Assembly (NCBI GenBank): GCA_965248935.1
Contig: OZ252214.1
Coordinates: 3,038,001-3,102,000, forward strand
DNA length: 64,000 nt
Origin: G032773895 sp965248935
GTDB lineage: Bacteria; Pseudomonadota; Gammaproteobacteria; Pseudomonadales; Cellvibrionaceae
Direction: 5' to 3'
The notes below the pieces were generated by a model, which saw only the letters and a program-made list of their open reading frames with translations, was not told the DNA's origin and made no database searches. A program made the translations under genes and the position numbers. Below, in pieces: positions 26,377 to 34,379 of the stretch (its first letter is position 1; the number at the start of each line of letters is the position of its first letter).

Positions 26377-27091
26377 GAAGACACGTTCTTTGGTAGAAAG
26401 CTATGTAACTGAGCACCCAAGCCTCAGTAAGGTTATTGAGTCCGCCCCAGATGCTTTAACTGCATATGTGGAAATTGTCGCCCAGCACCCAAGCCTGGGT
26501 ACAGAGTTCTTTGATCTAATTAGTTGCAGCAAACCATTCCAAGAAGGTAAAGGCGTCTCTTTAACTGACATGATGCGCTCCTACCTAAAAGACAATTCTG
26601 TCGAAGATCCTGAGGGATTTAACTGGGATCAGGAAATGACCTCAGATATAAAAAGCGCTCTACTAAAAAATGGCATCAAATATGCCCAAAGCGCAGGCTC
26701 CACTTGGGAATATGGCGATGGATCTGTAACAGTGGCACAGCTCGCGGAAAAGATTCACTCGCACAGCCCAAATAAAAGCAAGGTAAGTATTGAAAACATG
26801 CTTCGGAAGGGGCTAAGTGATGGGCGTATTGTAGGCTTTAAGAAAAACCCAGGAATAAAATCTTCGTGGTATTTACCCTTATGGCTCTATGATAAAGAAA
26901 CAGGAGGAATAATCGAAGGAGTCGCTAAGCTATGCAATATGTTTGACTCCAATGGTCTACCTGTCCAACAATTTGTAACTAAAGCCACACTGAATGATGG
27001 GAGCATTCCTTTAGACTTGCTACGCAAGGGAAAAATTAAAAAGGTTATTGCATTAGCTAAGTCATATGCAGGTAACTTTAGTGACAACTAA
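26369..27091 (+). CDS. Probable antitoxin partner of the RES protein
   Basis: 240 aa. The C-terminal 50 residues (LPVQQFVTKATLNDGSIPLD, then LLRKGKIKKVIALAKSYAG) resemble the toxin-binding DUF2384 (Xre/MbcA/ParS) domain, in which PxxLL and a terminal yaG are typical. The middle (STWEYGDGSVTVAQLAEKIH to SSWYLPLWLYD) looks like a winged-helix DNA-binding segment. The N-terminal 90 residues are unfamiliar. It overlaps the RES gene by 26 nt, as toxin-antitoxin operons often do. GAGAGAAAGAA precedes the ATG. Confidence 0.6.
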   Translation: MAEKTRSLVESYVTEHPSLSKVIESAPDALTAYVEIVAQHPSLGTEFFDLISCSKPFQEGKGVSLTDMMRSYLKDNSVEDPEGFNWDQEMTSDIKSALLKNGIKYAQSAGSTWEYGDGSVTVAQLAEKIHSHSPNKSKVSIENMLRKGLSDGRIVGFKKNPGIKSSWYLPLWLYDKETGGIIEGVAKLCNMFDSNGLPVQQFVTKATLNDGSIPLDLLRKGKIKKVIALAKSYAGNFSDN

Positions 27092-27722
27092 CACCCATGA
27101 GTTCGATATCGGCAAGTTTGGAGTGCATGAAGTTTCCCACTTAGTGCGACTTTACAACTCTGTATGGGTTGACGGAGCTGGAACCAAGCATAAAGCTAAT
27201 CCCTATTACTGCCCTTCGGGGCCTGACAAGAGGCTTTCATCCAGAAGGTACGGCATTAATATTGGGTATTGGGCTCCAAATTTAGTGTCTTGCTTTCAAG
27301 AGGTTTTTTTGCGTAAAGGTGAGGGAGAGTTTGCTCCAAAAAGCCATTATGACGTAAGCCTAAGCGAGCAACAGCTATACAAAGTATGCAAAATTAGAGT
27401 ACCTAAATTATCTCCCCTCTGTCTTGTCCCCTTAGATGGAACGGATAGCGTTTGCAGATCTGCGATTTATAGCGACCAACCAGAAAAAGATGAGTTTGTT
27501 CGGCACTGCTATGAACACGATTTAAATTACGACGGGATAATATACAGATCTAATCATAACCCATCTTTGGAATGCTTTGCATTATTTGAGCGCTCAGTAA
27601 AAAAAATAGAATCCGCAATCTCTCTATACCAATGCAAAGACGAACCTTTAGGTAATTTTCCAAAAGACATGCTTGATATTATTAGTACGTTTCCTAAAGT
27701 ATCTTTCGAGGTGCCTGATTAA
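27066..27722 (+). CDS. RES-domain protein (NAD+-degrading toxin family)
   Basis: 218 aa. RES hallmarks are SHLVRLYNSVW (conserved arginine), SSRRYGINIGYWAPNLVSCF followed by QEVF (conserved glutamate), and YDGIIYRSNHNPSLECFALF (conserved serine; typical ending). RES toxins of Xre/RES and MbcTA modules cleave or phosphorolyse NAD+ and arrest growth. The neighbouring upstream gene is the likely antitoxin. A strong hairpin terminator follows at 27753. Confidence 0.82.
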   Translation: MQVTLVTTNTHEFDIGKFGVHEVSHLVRLYNSVWVDGAGTKHKANPYYCPSGPDKRLSSRRYGINIGYWAPNLVSCFQEVFLRKGEGEFAPKSHYDVSLSEQQLYKVCKIRVPKLSPLCLVPLDGTDSVCRSAIYSDQPEKDEFVRHCYEHDLNYDGIIYRSNHNPSLECFALFERSVKKIESAISLYQCKDEPLGNFPKDMLDIISTFPKVSFEVPD

Positions 27723-27752
27723 AAGTCACGTATAATCGCTCGCCGCTGGGCA

Positions 27753-27776
27753 GGGGTTCCTGTCAACAGGAACCCC
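27753..27776 (+). terminator. Hairpin after the RES gene
   Basis: Perfect 10-bp stem GGGGTTCCTG / CAGGAACCCC with loop TCAA, 30 bp after the RES stop. No long T-run follows, so it may be a transcript-stabilising or weak terminator hairpin. Confidence 0.55.
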
Positions 27777-27874
27777 ACCTAATAAATGAAAATGGCGTCA
27801 AGGGGCCGAGTCCTTGCTAAACACGCCTTTGGCGTAGCTGCGGGCCGCACCAACCCCTTGACCCCTGGTTAGAC
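27777..27874. other. Possible attC-like recombination site
   Basis: Outer boxes ACCTAAT (27777) and GTTAGAC (27868) fit, loosely and well respectively, the RYYYAAC / GTTRRRY pattern of integron attC sites. Inner arms GTCAAGGGG (27797-27805) and CCCCTTGAC (27854-27862) are perfectly complementary. The outer boxes pair imperfectly, and no integrase or second site is seen. Weak call. Confidence 0.25.
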
Positions 27875-27894
27875 TTTCAATTTTGCGCGCGAAA

Positions 27895-28095
27895 TTAGTA
27901 AAGTTCGGCTTTTAACTCCTGGTCTACACAACCGAGAATATCTACGACATCATCAAACAAATCATCAACATCCATATTAGGATCACAAGCTTCTGACTCC
28001 TGCAATGATTTCAAAGCCGAGCGAGCATCATCACGAAGAATTTCAAGCCCTTCAATTACTGACAGTAACATCTTTCTTTTATCAGCTATTTCCAT
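27895..28095 (-). CDS. Small acidic hypothetical protein
   Basis: 66 aa from ATG 28095 (MEIADKRKMLLSVIEGLEIL), helical and acidic, ending DVVDILGCVDQELKAELY. The frame continues upstream into the IS66 end at 28127, so the first 14 residues of the longer frame are not native. Function unknown. Confidence 0.5.
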   Translation of the reverse strand: MEIADKRKMLLSVIEGLEILRDDARSALKSLQESEACDPNMDVDDLFDDVVDILGCVDQELKAELY

Positions 28096-28126
28096 TTTAT
28101 AAAGCCCTAAAGTAAGTTTGTTTATT

Positions 28127-28482
28127 GTAAACGCCAAACCAATGACCCCCTACACAGACCAAACCCAACACGATAAATTATCCCCTCCATTAAGCGAGCA
28201 GGTAATATGACAAAGCAGCGTAAATACGATTGGCCAAAACTGATCGAGGCATTTAATCAATCTGGTCTAATACAAACGCAATTCTGTGAAGAAAATAACC
28301 TTAACCCCAAATACTTTTCCTTAAAACGCTCAAAGCTTCTTTCTTCAGATAGGCCAGCCTTTGAAAAAGCCGTTATTGAAACACCGCCGGAATCCCCCGT
28401 TAGCCTGACCATCCAGGTTGGACGCTGTAAAATACACTGCCCGGACGCCATGCCAGTTCAATCCTTTGCTGCTTTGGTGCAT
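28127..28482 (+). mobile_element. IS66-family element, left-end fragment (copy 3)
   Basis: It starts with GTAAACGCCAAACCAATGACCCCC and matches copy 1 through the tnpA region up to TTGGTGCAT (about 28482), where similarity stops abruptly. No right end is present. Confidence 0.8.
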
Positions 28483-28557
28483 TGTCTAATTGTTGAACAA
28501 GGACTCATAGCGTTTGTGAAGCTTCGCGCCAAAATGTCCTTATTCGCTGGTTTTTGA
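28207..28557 (+). pseudogene. IS66 TnpA fused to foreign sequence
   Basis: The first 92 residues equal the TnpA of copy 2 (MTKQRKYDWPKL to SFAALVH). The last 24 residues come from unrelated DNA beyond the IS66 break at 28482. The stretch from there to 28636 contains nothing recognisable. Confidence 0.7.
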
Positions 28558-28636
28558 GGCGAGAGTCATACCTCTCCCAAGTGGAGCAGGTACAATCGAT
28601 ACTTTCAAAATTACCATGCTGGGGGAATCAGATTAG

Positions 28637-29190
28637 ATGGAAACGGAGCAATATAACGCGCTGACCTATAAGCAAAGCTGTAGCTATCATGAGAAATTGC
28701 GGGAACGGGTTTTTCGTACAGTGGAGAAGGATTTTGGTTGGGCATAACCCTATCTGAAATCTCCTTCAAAGATGCAAATGAGGCTAATACATGGAAAAAA
28801 CTGTGGTCTAAGCCTGAGAAGGTAGCGACATGGGATTGGGTGCGACTTTACAATGAGTATCATGGTCGCAGTGGTGCTAGACGGTTCGATATGGCTATCA
28901 GACGGGGCGGAACGTTACATGGGTTGTGTTACGGCATGATGGAGCGTAACAGGCTTGTTCTTAGGTTACATGCCCTTGAGCGCTCGCCTGTCAATAACGA
29001 GCTGGCAGGTAAGGTGTTGGATATTAGTCTTTATGCGGCTGATCTCTACGCCACAACCAATGGAACACAGGAAATCTGGTTGTGTGATCCTGTTTCCCCA
29101 GTTCACACCAGGCTTTATCAAGGTAAGGGTTACACCCCTGTGACAAATTGGCGGGATGAAGTGACTCATTTGATGTTGAGGTTAAAATGA
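28637..29190 (+). pseudogene. Acetyltransferase-like (GNAT-type) protein, cassette copy 2, N-terminal frameshift
   Basis: ATG 28637 opens METEQYNALTYKQSCSYHEK and runs to KDFGWA then stop. The body continues one frame over from about 28741 (ITLSEISFKDANEANTW) through DMAIRRGGTLHGLCYGM, VLDISLYAADLYA and VHTRLYQGKGYTP. A downstream start such as TTG 28738 would give 150 aa. The sequence aligns with 8932-9417, including the N-terminal MExEKYNALTYK. The final LYQGKGYTP is GNAT-like. It overlaps the next gene by ATGA. Both copies are damaged at nearly the same place. Confidence 0.6.
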
Positions 29191-29411
29191 TGAATGACGA
29201 TGATCTGGATAACGAGATTCAGAAGAAGATCGATCAAGCCAAAAAAGAAATGGCAGAAAAAAGACGGAATTATGATGGGCTTGGCGATGCCATTGAAAAA
29301 GAAGGTCGCGAAGGGCCATATTTTGGGCCACGTAATGATATTGAATATAGAAAATTAATTAAAGAAATCCGCGAATCGGGTGACGATGATGACGACGAAC
29401 AACAAAAATAA
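29187..29411 (+). CDS. Small acidic hypothetical protein, cassette copy 2 gene B
   Basis: 74 aa. It shares the core YDGLGDAIEKE, GPYFGPRNDIEYRKLIKEI, RESGDDDDD with 9417-9626. It starts inside the stop of the acetyltransferase-like gene and overlaps gene C. Alternating charge suggests a helical binding partner. Family unknown. Confidence 0.65.
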   Translation: MMNDDDLDNEIQKKIDQAKKEMAEKRRNYDGLGDAIEKEGREGPYFGPRNDIEYRKLIKEIRESGDDDDDEQQK

Positions 29412-29529
29412 TACTGTTGACGCTGAAATACAAAAGAAGCTGGACTCTATAAAGGGGAAATCAAAGTATGATGCCAAGTTAATGGCAACAAAGCTCAAGG
29501 CGCAGCGCAATAAAACCAAAACGCTTTGA
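29389..29529 (+). CDS. Small basic hypothetical protein, cassette copy 2 gene C
   Basis: 46 aa (MTTNNKNNTVDAEIQKKLDS, then a lysine-rich helix AKLMATKLKAQRNKTKTL). Same length and same overlap with gene B as in copy 1. Too short to assign. Confidence 0.55.
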   Translation: MTTNNKNNTVDAEIQKKLDSIKGKSKYDAKLMATKLKAQRNKTKTL

Positions 29530-29538
29530 TATGCCATA

Positions 29539-29652
29539 GTGGCAAAGACTATCCGCCTCACCCCAAAACAAAACGAGCAGCTAAAGGACAAGTCTGATAA
29601 GGAAAAAGCCCTCGCTGCTGCGCGCCGTGCTATGGAAGAAATACTCCACTAA
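29539..29652 (+). CDS. Possible 37-aa basic protein
   Basis: GTG start, MAKTIRLTPKQNEQLKDKSD then KEKALAAARRAMEEILH. Helical and charged, 9 bp after cassette gene C. It might be a fourth member of the cassette, though none is seen after copy 1. Weak ribosome binding site. Confidence 0.35.
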   Translation: MAKTIRLTPKQNEQLKDKSDKEKALAAARRAMEEILH

Positions 29653-29837
29653 CGCCTTAAGAGCGCTCACTTGGTTTTTGTGTTGGCAAGTACGAGTATT
29701 GTGAAGAGGGTATCTTGTGATGCTAAGCGGACTTGGGAGGCGTTCTATTTGAAAACGAAGGTTTTTCAGGTTCGATTAAATAGGCCCATTGTGCCGTTTT
29801 TACGTTTACCTGTGTGAGGCTTGCCCCTGCTCAAAGT

Positions 29838-30050
29838 CTACGCCAGTTGCAGCGAAAATAATTCATCGACAGAGCAACGGTGTTCTCGTCGGATCGCTTT
29901 AGCCTGCGCCCATTTATGTTCGATAGGATTAAGGTCAGGGCTGTAAGATGGAAGAAATTCAATAATACTTCCATGATTCTCAATGGTTTAATCAGAGGTT
30001 CCCTAGCGTTGTCCATAATAATGACAGCCTCACGCAGCACTTACGTAACA
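29838..30050 (-). pseudogene. IS630-family transposase C-terminal remnant
   Basis: One frame gives VIIMDNAREP (second catalytic aspartate region). After a frameshift another gives IIEFLPSYSPDLNPIEHKWA, then RREHRCSVDELFSLQLA and stop, which is the classic IS630 DDE ending (SPDLNPIE). The 5' two-thirds are missing. Up to 30338 nothing else is recognised. Confidence 0.75.
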
Positions 30051-30338
30051 AGTCCTGAGTCAACCACGCATAGTGTGTTGTGTGATCTTGCTGCCAGACA
30101 ACTTCGATGAGATAAGTGAGATGGAGCAAACCATATTTGCGTGCTTGGGTAGCGATGTAAATAGGGAGGAGGAAAGTTAGGGCTGGGTGATTAGCCGCAT
30201 ACTGTATGGTTATGCGGCTACAGTTCTCGTTTCAAGCTAGAAGATTCAGTAATAAATGCATTGGCGCGTAAATCCGTAGAACCATATTGCTATTAGGGTT
30301 AATTTAGCTGTTATTAATTGCCTAACAAATTAGTAAGA

Positions 30339-30578
30339 ATGGGATTAATATGCACACGCCTATCAAATTTTATATCAAAGTACCTACAAACTTGTACCGA
30401 AGGGGTGGCGCATCGAAACCCCGTTTTGATTACATTCGAACAAGCCCCCCAGGGAGGTTCCATTCGCGCTTTAAGTGATATAGATTTGGAAATATGGAGA
30501 CAAGAATTGGGTAAGTGGGCTGAAAAAAATGCAGTGCATATAGATGAATATGCGGGAGAGGTAAATAAGCGTGTTTAG
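30339..30578 (+). CDS. Small hypothetical protein
   Basis: About 79 aa (from ATG 30339; a TTG at 30318 is less likely). The native-looking part is FEQAPQGGSIRALSDIDLEI and WRQELGKWAEKNAVHIDEYA. It overlaps the next small gene by 8 nt. Unknown; possibly a fragment. Confidence 0.4.
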   Translation: MGLICTRLSNFISKYLQTCTEGVAHRNPVLITFEQAPQGGSIRALSDIDLEIWRQELGKWAEKNAVHIDEYAGEVNKRV

Positions 30579-30747
30579 TGTTGATGAATTACGATTAATC
30601 CGTCATGCCGTGCAGAAGGAATTGGAGCTAAGTGAGAAAAAAATAAAAATTCTTGACCCTGATAGTGATGATTCCATTGAGCTTGGAAATGACGCCATGC
30701 TACTGAGAATTATATTGGAAAAGATTAACGAAACTGAGAGGGTCTAA
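30571..30747 (+). CDS. Small hypothetical protein, coupled
   Basis: 58 aa from GTG 30571 (MFSVDELRLIRHAVQKELEL), helical and acidic. Overlapping start and stop with the previous gene suggests translational coupling. Unknown. Confidence 0.4.
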   Translation: MFSVDELRLIRHAVQKELELSEKKIKILDPDSDDSIELGNDAMLLRIILEKINETERV

Positions 30748-31091
30748 GGGGACTAGATTCTTATATACGGATAGAAGAGGTAAAAGACCCCGAAGGGCGA
30801 TGTCTGAAGCGCACATTTGCGGCGTTAAATTTTTTATTAAGGGCTACGGCCATTAATGACAAAATTTGTCTTGCAACTGCACACTTCAGGTCACGCAGAG
30901 GCATCATGGACTTAATCAGGTTCCCTAGCCTATATGTTATCAATAGTCAGCCAACTGACGATTTGCCGCTCGAATCCTTAGATTTCTTTTTATCATTAAT
31001 CAATGATGAGGGTATTCGCCCTTCGCTGGCACTAAGGCAAGTAAAGTCGAAATATATTGTAAGCATGCTGGTAACTTACCAATACTAATAA
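30748..31091. other. Intergenic region
   Basis: About 340 bp. A 60-residue frame at 30906-31088 (MDLIRFPSLYVINSQ) lacks a good start context and I do not call it. No RNA gene or strong terminator is seen. Confidence 0.4.
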
Positions 31092-31550
31092 CTACCAATA
31101 GGTAAACTGATTGGGAAAACTTTTAATATCTGTAGCGGAGGCAAGTTCATTACATTCTCCTCGCAAGTAGGGTTGTCTTCCATATGTATAGGCCAAGGGA
31201 GATGTCTCAATGATCCAATATCCCGTTGAGCAAAATTGATTTGAGTTAATTTTTATTTCGGTAATCTTGTGGAGCTGTTTTTTAATTTTGGCTTCCCTGC
31301 GTTCGTCGAGATCCTTTTTGGGAGCTGTTTGTTGATGGCTTCGGTTACTTATGCGGATAGCTTTTACTGGTATTGTGACAATAAAGTGTTTTAAACCTGT
31401 ATCTGTAATTCTGGTTTTAAAGGTACTGTACTCTGTTTTAGGGCGTGAGGCACAGTTGGTTATACCCAGCAAAAAAAATAAGGCAGCGAAGAGCAGAGAG
31501 GTTTTTATCGTATACAAATAGAGGTGGTGGAATTTATTCCGGTGGGTCAT
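31092..31550 (-). CDS. Membrane-anchored or lipoprotein-like hypothetical protein
   Basis: 152 aa from ATG 31550. It has an N-terminal hydrophobic segment TSLLFAALFFLLGIT followed by NCAS, a poor lipobox, then a basic periplasmic-looking domain with two cysteines. It overlaps the end of the response regulator by 17 nt, so it is the third gene of that operon. It may be an envelope component watched or controlled by the two-component system (inference). Confidence 0.6.
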   Translation of the reverse strand: MTHRNKFHHLYLYTIKTSLLFAALFFLLGITNCASRPKTEYSTFKTRITDTGLKHFIVTIPVKAIRISNRSHQQTAPKKDLDERREAKIKKQLHKITEIKINSNQFCSTGYWIIETSPLAYTYGRQPYLRGECNELASATDIKSFPNQFTYW

Positions 31551-32217
31551 ATTTGTATCCTGCTCCATAGACAGAACGAATCAGATCCGTTTCTGGTGCC
31601 GCGTTTTGTAACTTTTTGCGTAGTTTTTTGATATGGCTATCCACGGTTCTATCGCTCACTATGCGATAGTCATTATAAATATTATCTAAGATATATTGTC
31701 GTGAATAAATTCGGCCAGGGTCACTGAAGAGCAGGCTAAATAATCTAAATTCAATGGTTGTGAGTTCCACCTCTGTATTGTCAATTTGGATTTGCTGCCT
31801 GTTATCATCCAGTTGAATGCCCTCAGAAGCAGAGGATGTGTTTGCGTCAGTACGCCTTAAAACGGCTTTTACTCGGGCAATCACTTCACGAGGGCTGTAG
31901 GGCTTGCAGATATAATCGTCTGCGCCTAGCTCTAAGCCTAGGAGTCGGTCAATTTCTTCTACTTTTGCGGTCACCATAATAACAGGTATATTGGAGGCTT
32001 CCCTATATTCTCGGCATAGATCTATGCCGTTTTTACCGGGTAACATTAGATCTAGCAGGATCAAGTCGGGGGTATGTGTTTGCAGCCACTGTTCTGCATC
32101 AAGGCCGTCATGGATAATGTGGGAGCGGTAGCCAGATGCTTCGAGGTATTCTCCCAATACGGAAGCTAAGTCGGGTTCATCTTCGACGATTAGAATTAAT
32201 TTCGCGTTCTCTGTCAT
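31534..32217 (-). CDS. OmpR-family response regulator (BaeR-like)
   Basis: 227 aa. The receiver domain has EDE near residues 11-13, phosphoacceptor aspartate in DLILLDLMLPG and lysine in CKPYSP. The C-terminal winged helix is of the OmpR type (VELTTIEFRLFSLLF, RTVDSHIKKLRKKL). It is regulator of the neighbouring histidine kinase 45 bp upstream. Similarity to BaeR is by general pattern only. Confidence 0.9.
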   Translation of the reverse strand: MTENAKLILIVEDEPDLASVLGEYLEASGYRSHIIHDGLDAEQWLQTHTPDLILLDLMLPGKNGIDLCREYREASNIPVIMVTAKVEEIDRLLGLELGADDYICKPYSPREVIARVKAVLRRTDANTSSASEGIQLDDNRQQIQIDNTEVELTTIEFRLFSLLFSDPGRIYSRQYILDNIYNDYRIVSDRTVDSHIKKLRKKLQNAAPETDLIRSVYGAGYKYDPPE

Positions 32218-32262
32218 GACCTAATTTATATGACCTATTTATATGACCTACAGTATATGCCG

Positions 32263-33681
32263 TTAGTTATTGCCTGTAGGCAGGGTAACACAGACTTTTA
32301 ACCCGCCAAGCTCGGAAACTTGAGCGTGAATATTTCCCTGGTGTGCGTCAACAATATTTTTACAGATACTTAGCCCTAAGCCCGCGCCACCTGTCTCTCT
32401 GTTTCTCGACCCTTCGATACGATATAGCCGGTCAAAAATATCGTTTAAATTATTCTGCGGAACTCCGGGGGCGCTGTCATCAATATAGGCTAACACACTA
32501 TGGTTATTGCGTGTAACTGACAGGGAAATACTGCCTGGTTTGTCTGTATAACGAATGCTGTTTTCAAGTAGATTGTAGAAGAGTTGAACAATTCGTTCTC
32601 TATCGACAAATAACTTATCTTTTGCCGTTAGTGAGCTGAAAACGGAAAAGGTATGGCCGGCGGATGCCATGCGTTCTTGAAAATCGTCCGCAATTTGTGC
32701 AAATAGAGGTTTTGCATCCATGGTTTCTTTATCGTAACTCAGCGCACCTAAATCAGAGAGCGATAATTCATAGAGGTCATTAATTAAAAAATTCAGTGAA
32801 TCAATTTTATCTTTAAGCACACCTAGGTTCTTATCGGATGTTTCTCGAATTCCATCTTGCATGGCTTCGATTTGTGCTTTAACTACGGAGAGAGGGGTGC
32901 GCATTTCGTGAGATATATCCGCGACCCATTGTTTGCGAGCATGTTCGTTTGCCATTAGCGTATGTGCAAGTTCATTAAAGTTTTCGCATAGTTCGCCAAG
33001 TTCATCGCGGCTGGTATTTTCTATACGAACTTTAAAGTCGCCAGAGGCTAATTTTTTTGCGCTTTGAGAGAGTAGGCTCAATGGCTTGGTTAGCCAGCGG
33101 GATACAATCAGTGCAATTAGAAAAGAAACAAAAATCAGACCAATATTTATAACCACAAAAGCACGAAGTTGCTGTTGAACAAATAACCGATCAACGGAAC
33201 GCAAGAAGTCAGTTGGTTTGACGTAACCAATATAACCGATAATTTCTTCTTCAACTTCCAGTGGAAGCCATGAATAGTCTCGTGATTTGACCGACATACC
33301 TACAATTAGCGTTTTTCTCTCATCGGTAAGAATAAGTTGATCGATAAAGGCTTTTTGGTGGGCTTTAATCTCGGGTGGGGTAGGCCGTTGGTGGCTTGTG
33401 CGAGCCTCTCGCTGTTGAGCGACATATTTGCGAAAGGTGTGATATTTGAGTTCTCGCCATAGGGGTATATTGTTCTCCAGTGGTTGAAATGACCCCTGCT
33501 TGCTGTAGATTTCTACAATGGTAGTTTCTAAGGTTTCGAGCTGTTCAATGGCCTGTTCTGTGACATAGTCGAGAAACCCTTTTTTGACGCTGGCATGAGT
33601 CAGCAGCAGCATGGAGATCATACTGAGTACGAGGGTGATCAGAAAGGTTAGCCAAAGTTTGAATTTTATGGACTTGAGCAT
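32263..33681 (-). CDS. Membrane sensor histidine kinase (BaeS-like)
   Basis: 472 aa from ATG 33681 (MLKSIKFKLWLTFL). Two membrane segments flank a periplasmic sensor of about 140 residues. HAMP domain follows the second (SRWLTKPLSLLSQSAKKLAS). H-box is ISHEMRTPLSVVKAQ, N-box NLLENSIRYT, G1 DSAPGVP and G2 GGAGLGLSI. It likely senses envelope stress. A longer in-frame start at 33717 is less natural. Confidence 0.9.
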   Translation of the reverse strand: MLKSIKFKLWLTFLITLVLSMISMLLLTHASVKKGFLDYVTEQAIEQLETLETTIVEIYSKQGSFQPLENNIPLWRELKYHTFRKYVAQQREARTSHQRPTPPEIKAHQKAFIDQLILTDERKTLIVGMSVKSRDYSWLPLEVEEEIIGYIGYVKPTDFLRSVDRLFVQQQLRAFVVINIGLIFVSFLIALIVSRWLTKPLSLLSQSAKKLASGDFKVRIENTSRDELGELCENFNELAHTLMANEHARKQWVADISHEMRTPLSVVKAQIEAMQDGIRETSDKNLGVLKDKIDSLNFLINDLYELSLSDLGALSYDKETMDAKPLFAQIADDFQERMASAGHTFSVFSSLTAKDKLFVDRERIVQLFYNLLENSIRYTDKPGSISLSVTRNNHSVLAYIDDSAPGVPQNNLNDIFDRLYRIEGSRNRETGGAGLGLSICKNIVDAHQGNIHAQVSELGGLKVCVTLPTGNN

Positions 33682-33981
33682 GGAGGGAGGTCTGATCTTC
33701 GTTATTACAGCCGACAAGTATGCTGCTTCATGTTATGGCTAATCAATGTTCATACTGGGGTTTCTTTTTATTTACTCAATTTAGTTCATTATCGATCATG
33801 GTAATCTGCTTTTGGTATTAAGGGTTTTCTTCGTTATTAGAGGCTGTTCCTCGCCCAAACATACTCATATTGCGGGTAAAGCAACCGTAATTAAGGCTTT
33901 TGACTGTATAAATGTGAGCAAGAGCGTGGGTCTAGAGCCTCCGCATTGAGTATATACCCCAGATTTTGCAAGGAAGGTATT
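33682..33981. other. Intergenic region between kinase and yhbY
   Basis: 300 bp without a gene. It contains the promoter region of the two-component operon (reading leftwards) and the 3' flank of yhbY. No obvious repeat. Confidence 0.4.
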
Positions 33982-34281
33982 TTAACGTATGTTGGAAGTA
34001 CGTAAATTAGGTTTTTTCGATTCCCTGTATATTAGGGCAACCTTGCCGATTTCCTGGATTAATTCTGCTCGTGAGTGGTCACACATTTCTTTGATCGCTG
34101 CGCTTCTCAGTTCTCGGTCAATCACAGAGACCTTTACCTTAATTAGCTCGTGGTCTTCAAGCGCTCTTTCTATTTCGGCTAAAACATTTTCTGACAAACC
34201 GTTTCCCGCGACCATAACCACAGGTTTTAAGCCGTGACCGACTTGGCGGAAATGCTTTTTGTTGTCATTTGATAGTGCCAT
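33982..34281 (-). CDS. yhbY: RNA-binding protein YhbY (CRM domain)
   Basis: 99 aa from ATG 34281. The CRM-domain pattern is clear: HGLKPVVMVAGNGLSENVLA, then EIERALEDHELIKVKV and a GxxxLIYR ending (GKVALIYRES). The protein associates with pre-50S ribosomal subunits. It is divergent from rlmE, as in most gammaproteobacteria. GNGL replaces the more common GxxGL loop. Confidence 0.92.
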   Translation of the reverse strand: MALSNDNKKHFRQVGHGLKPVVMVAGNGLSENVLAEIERALEDHELIKVKVSVIDRELRSAAIKEMCDHSRAELIQEIGKVALIYRESKKPNLRTSNIR

Positions 34282-34379
34282 GTACAATACCCTATATTTA
34301 TTTGTGCAAGCCCTCTATTGTACCTGCTTAATAGGCCCAAGAGGGGTTTTATTGGATTTATACGAGAGTTGTAAGAAAT

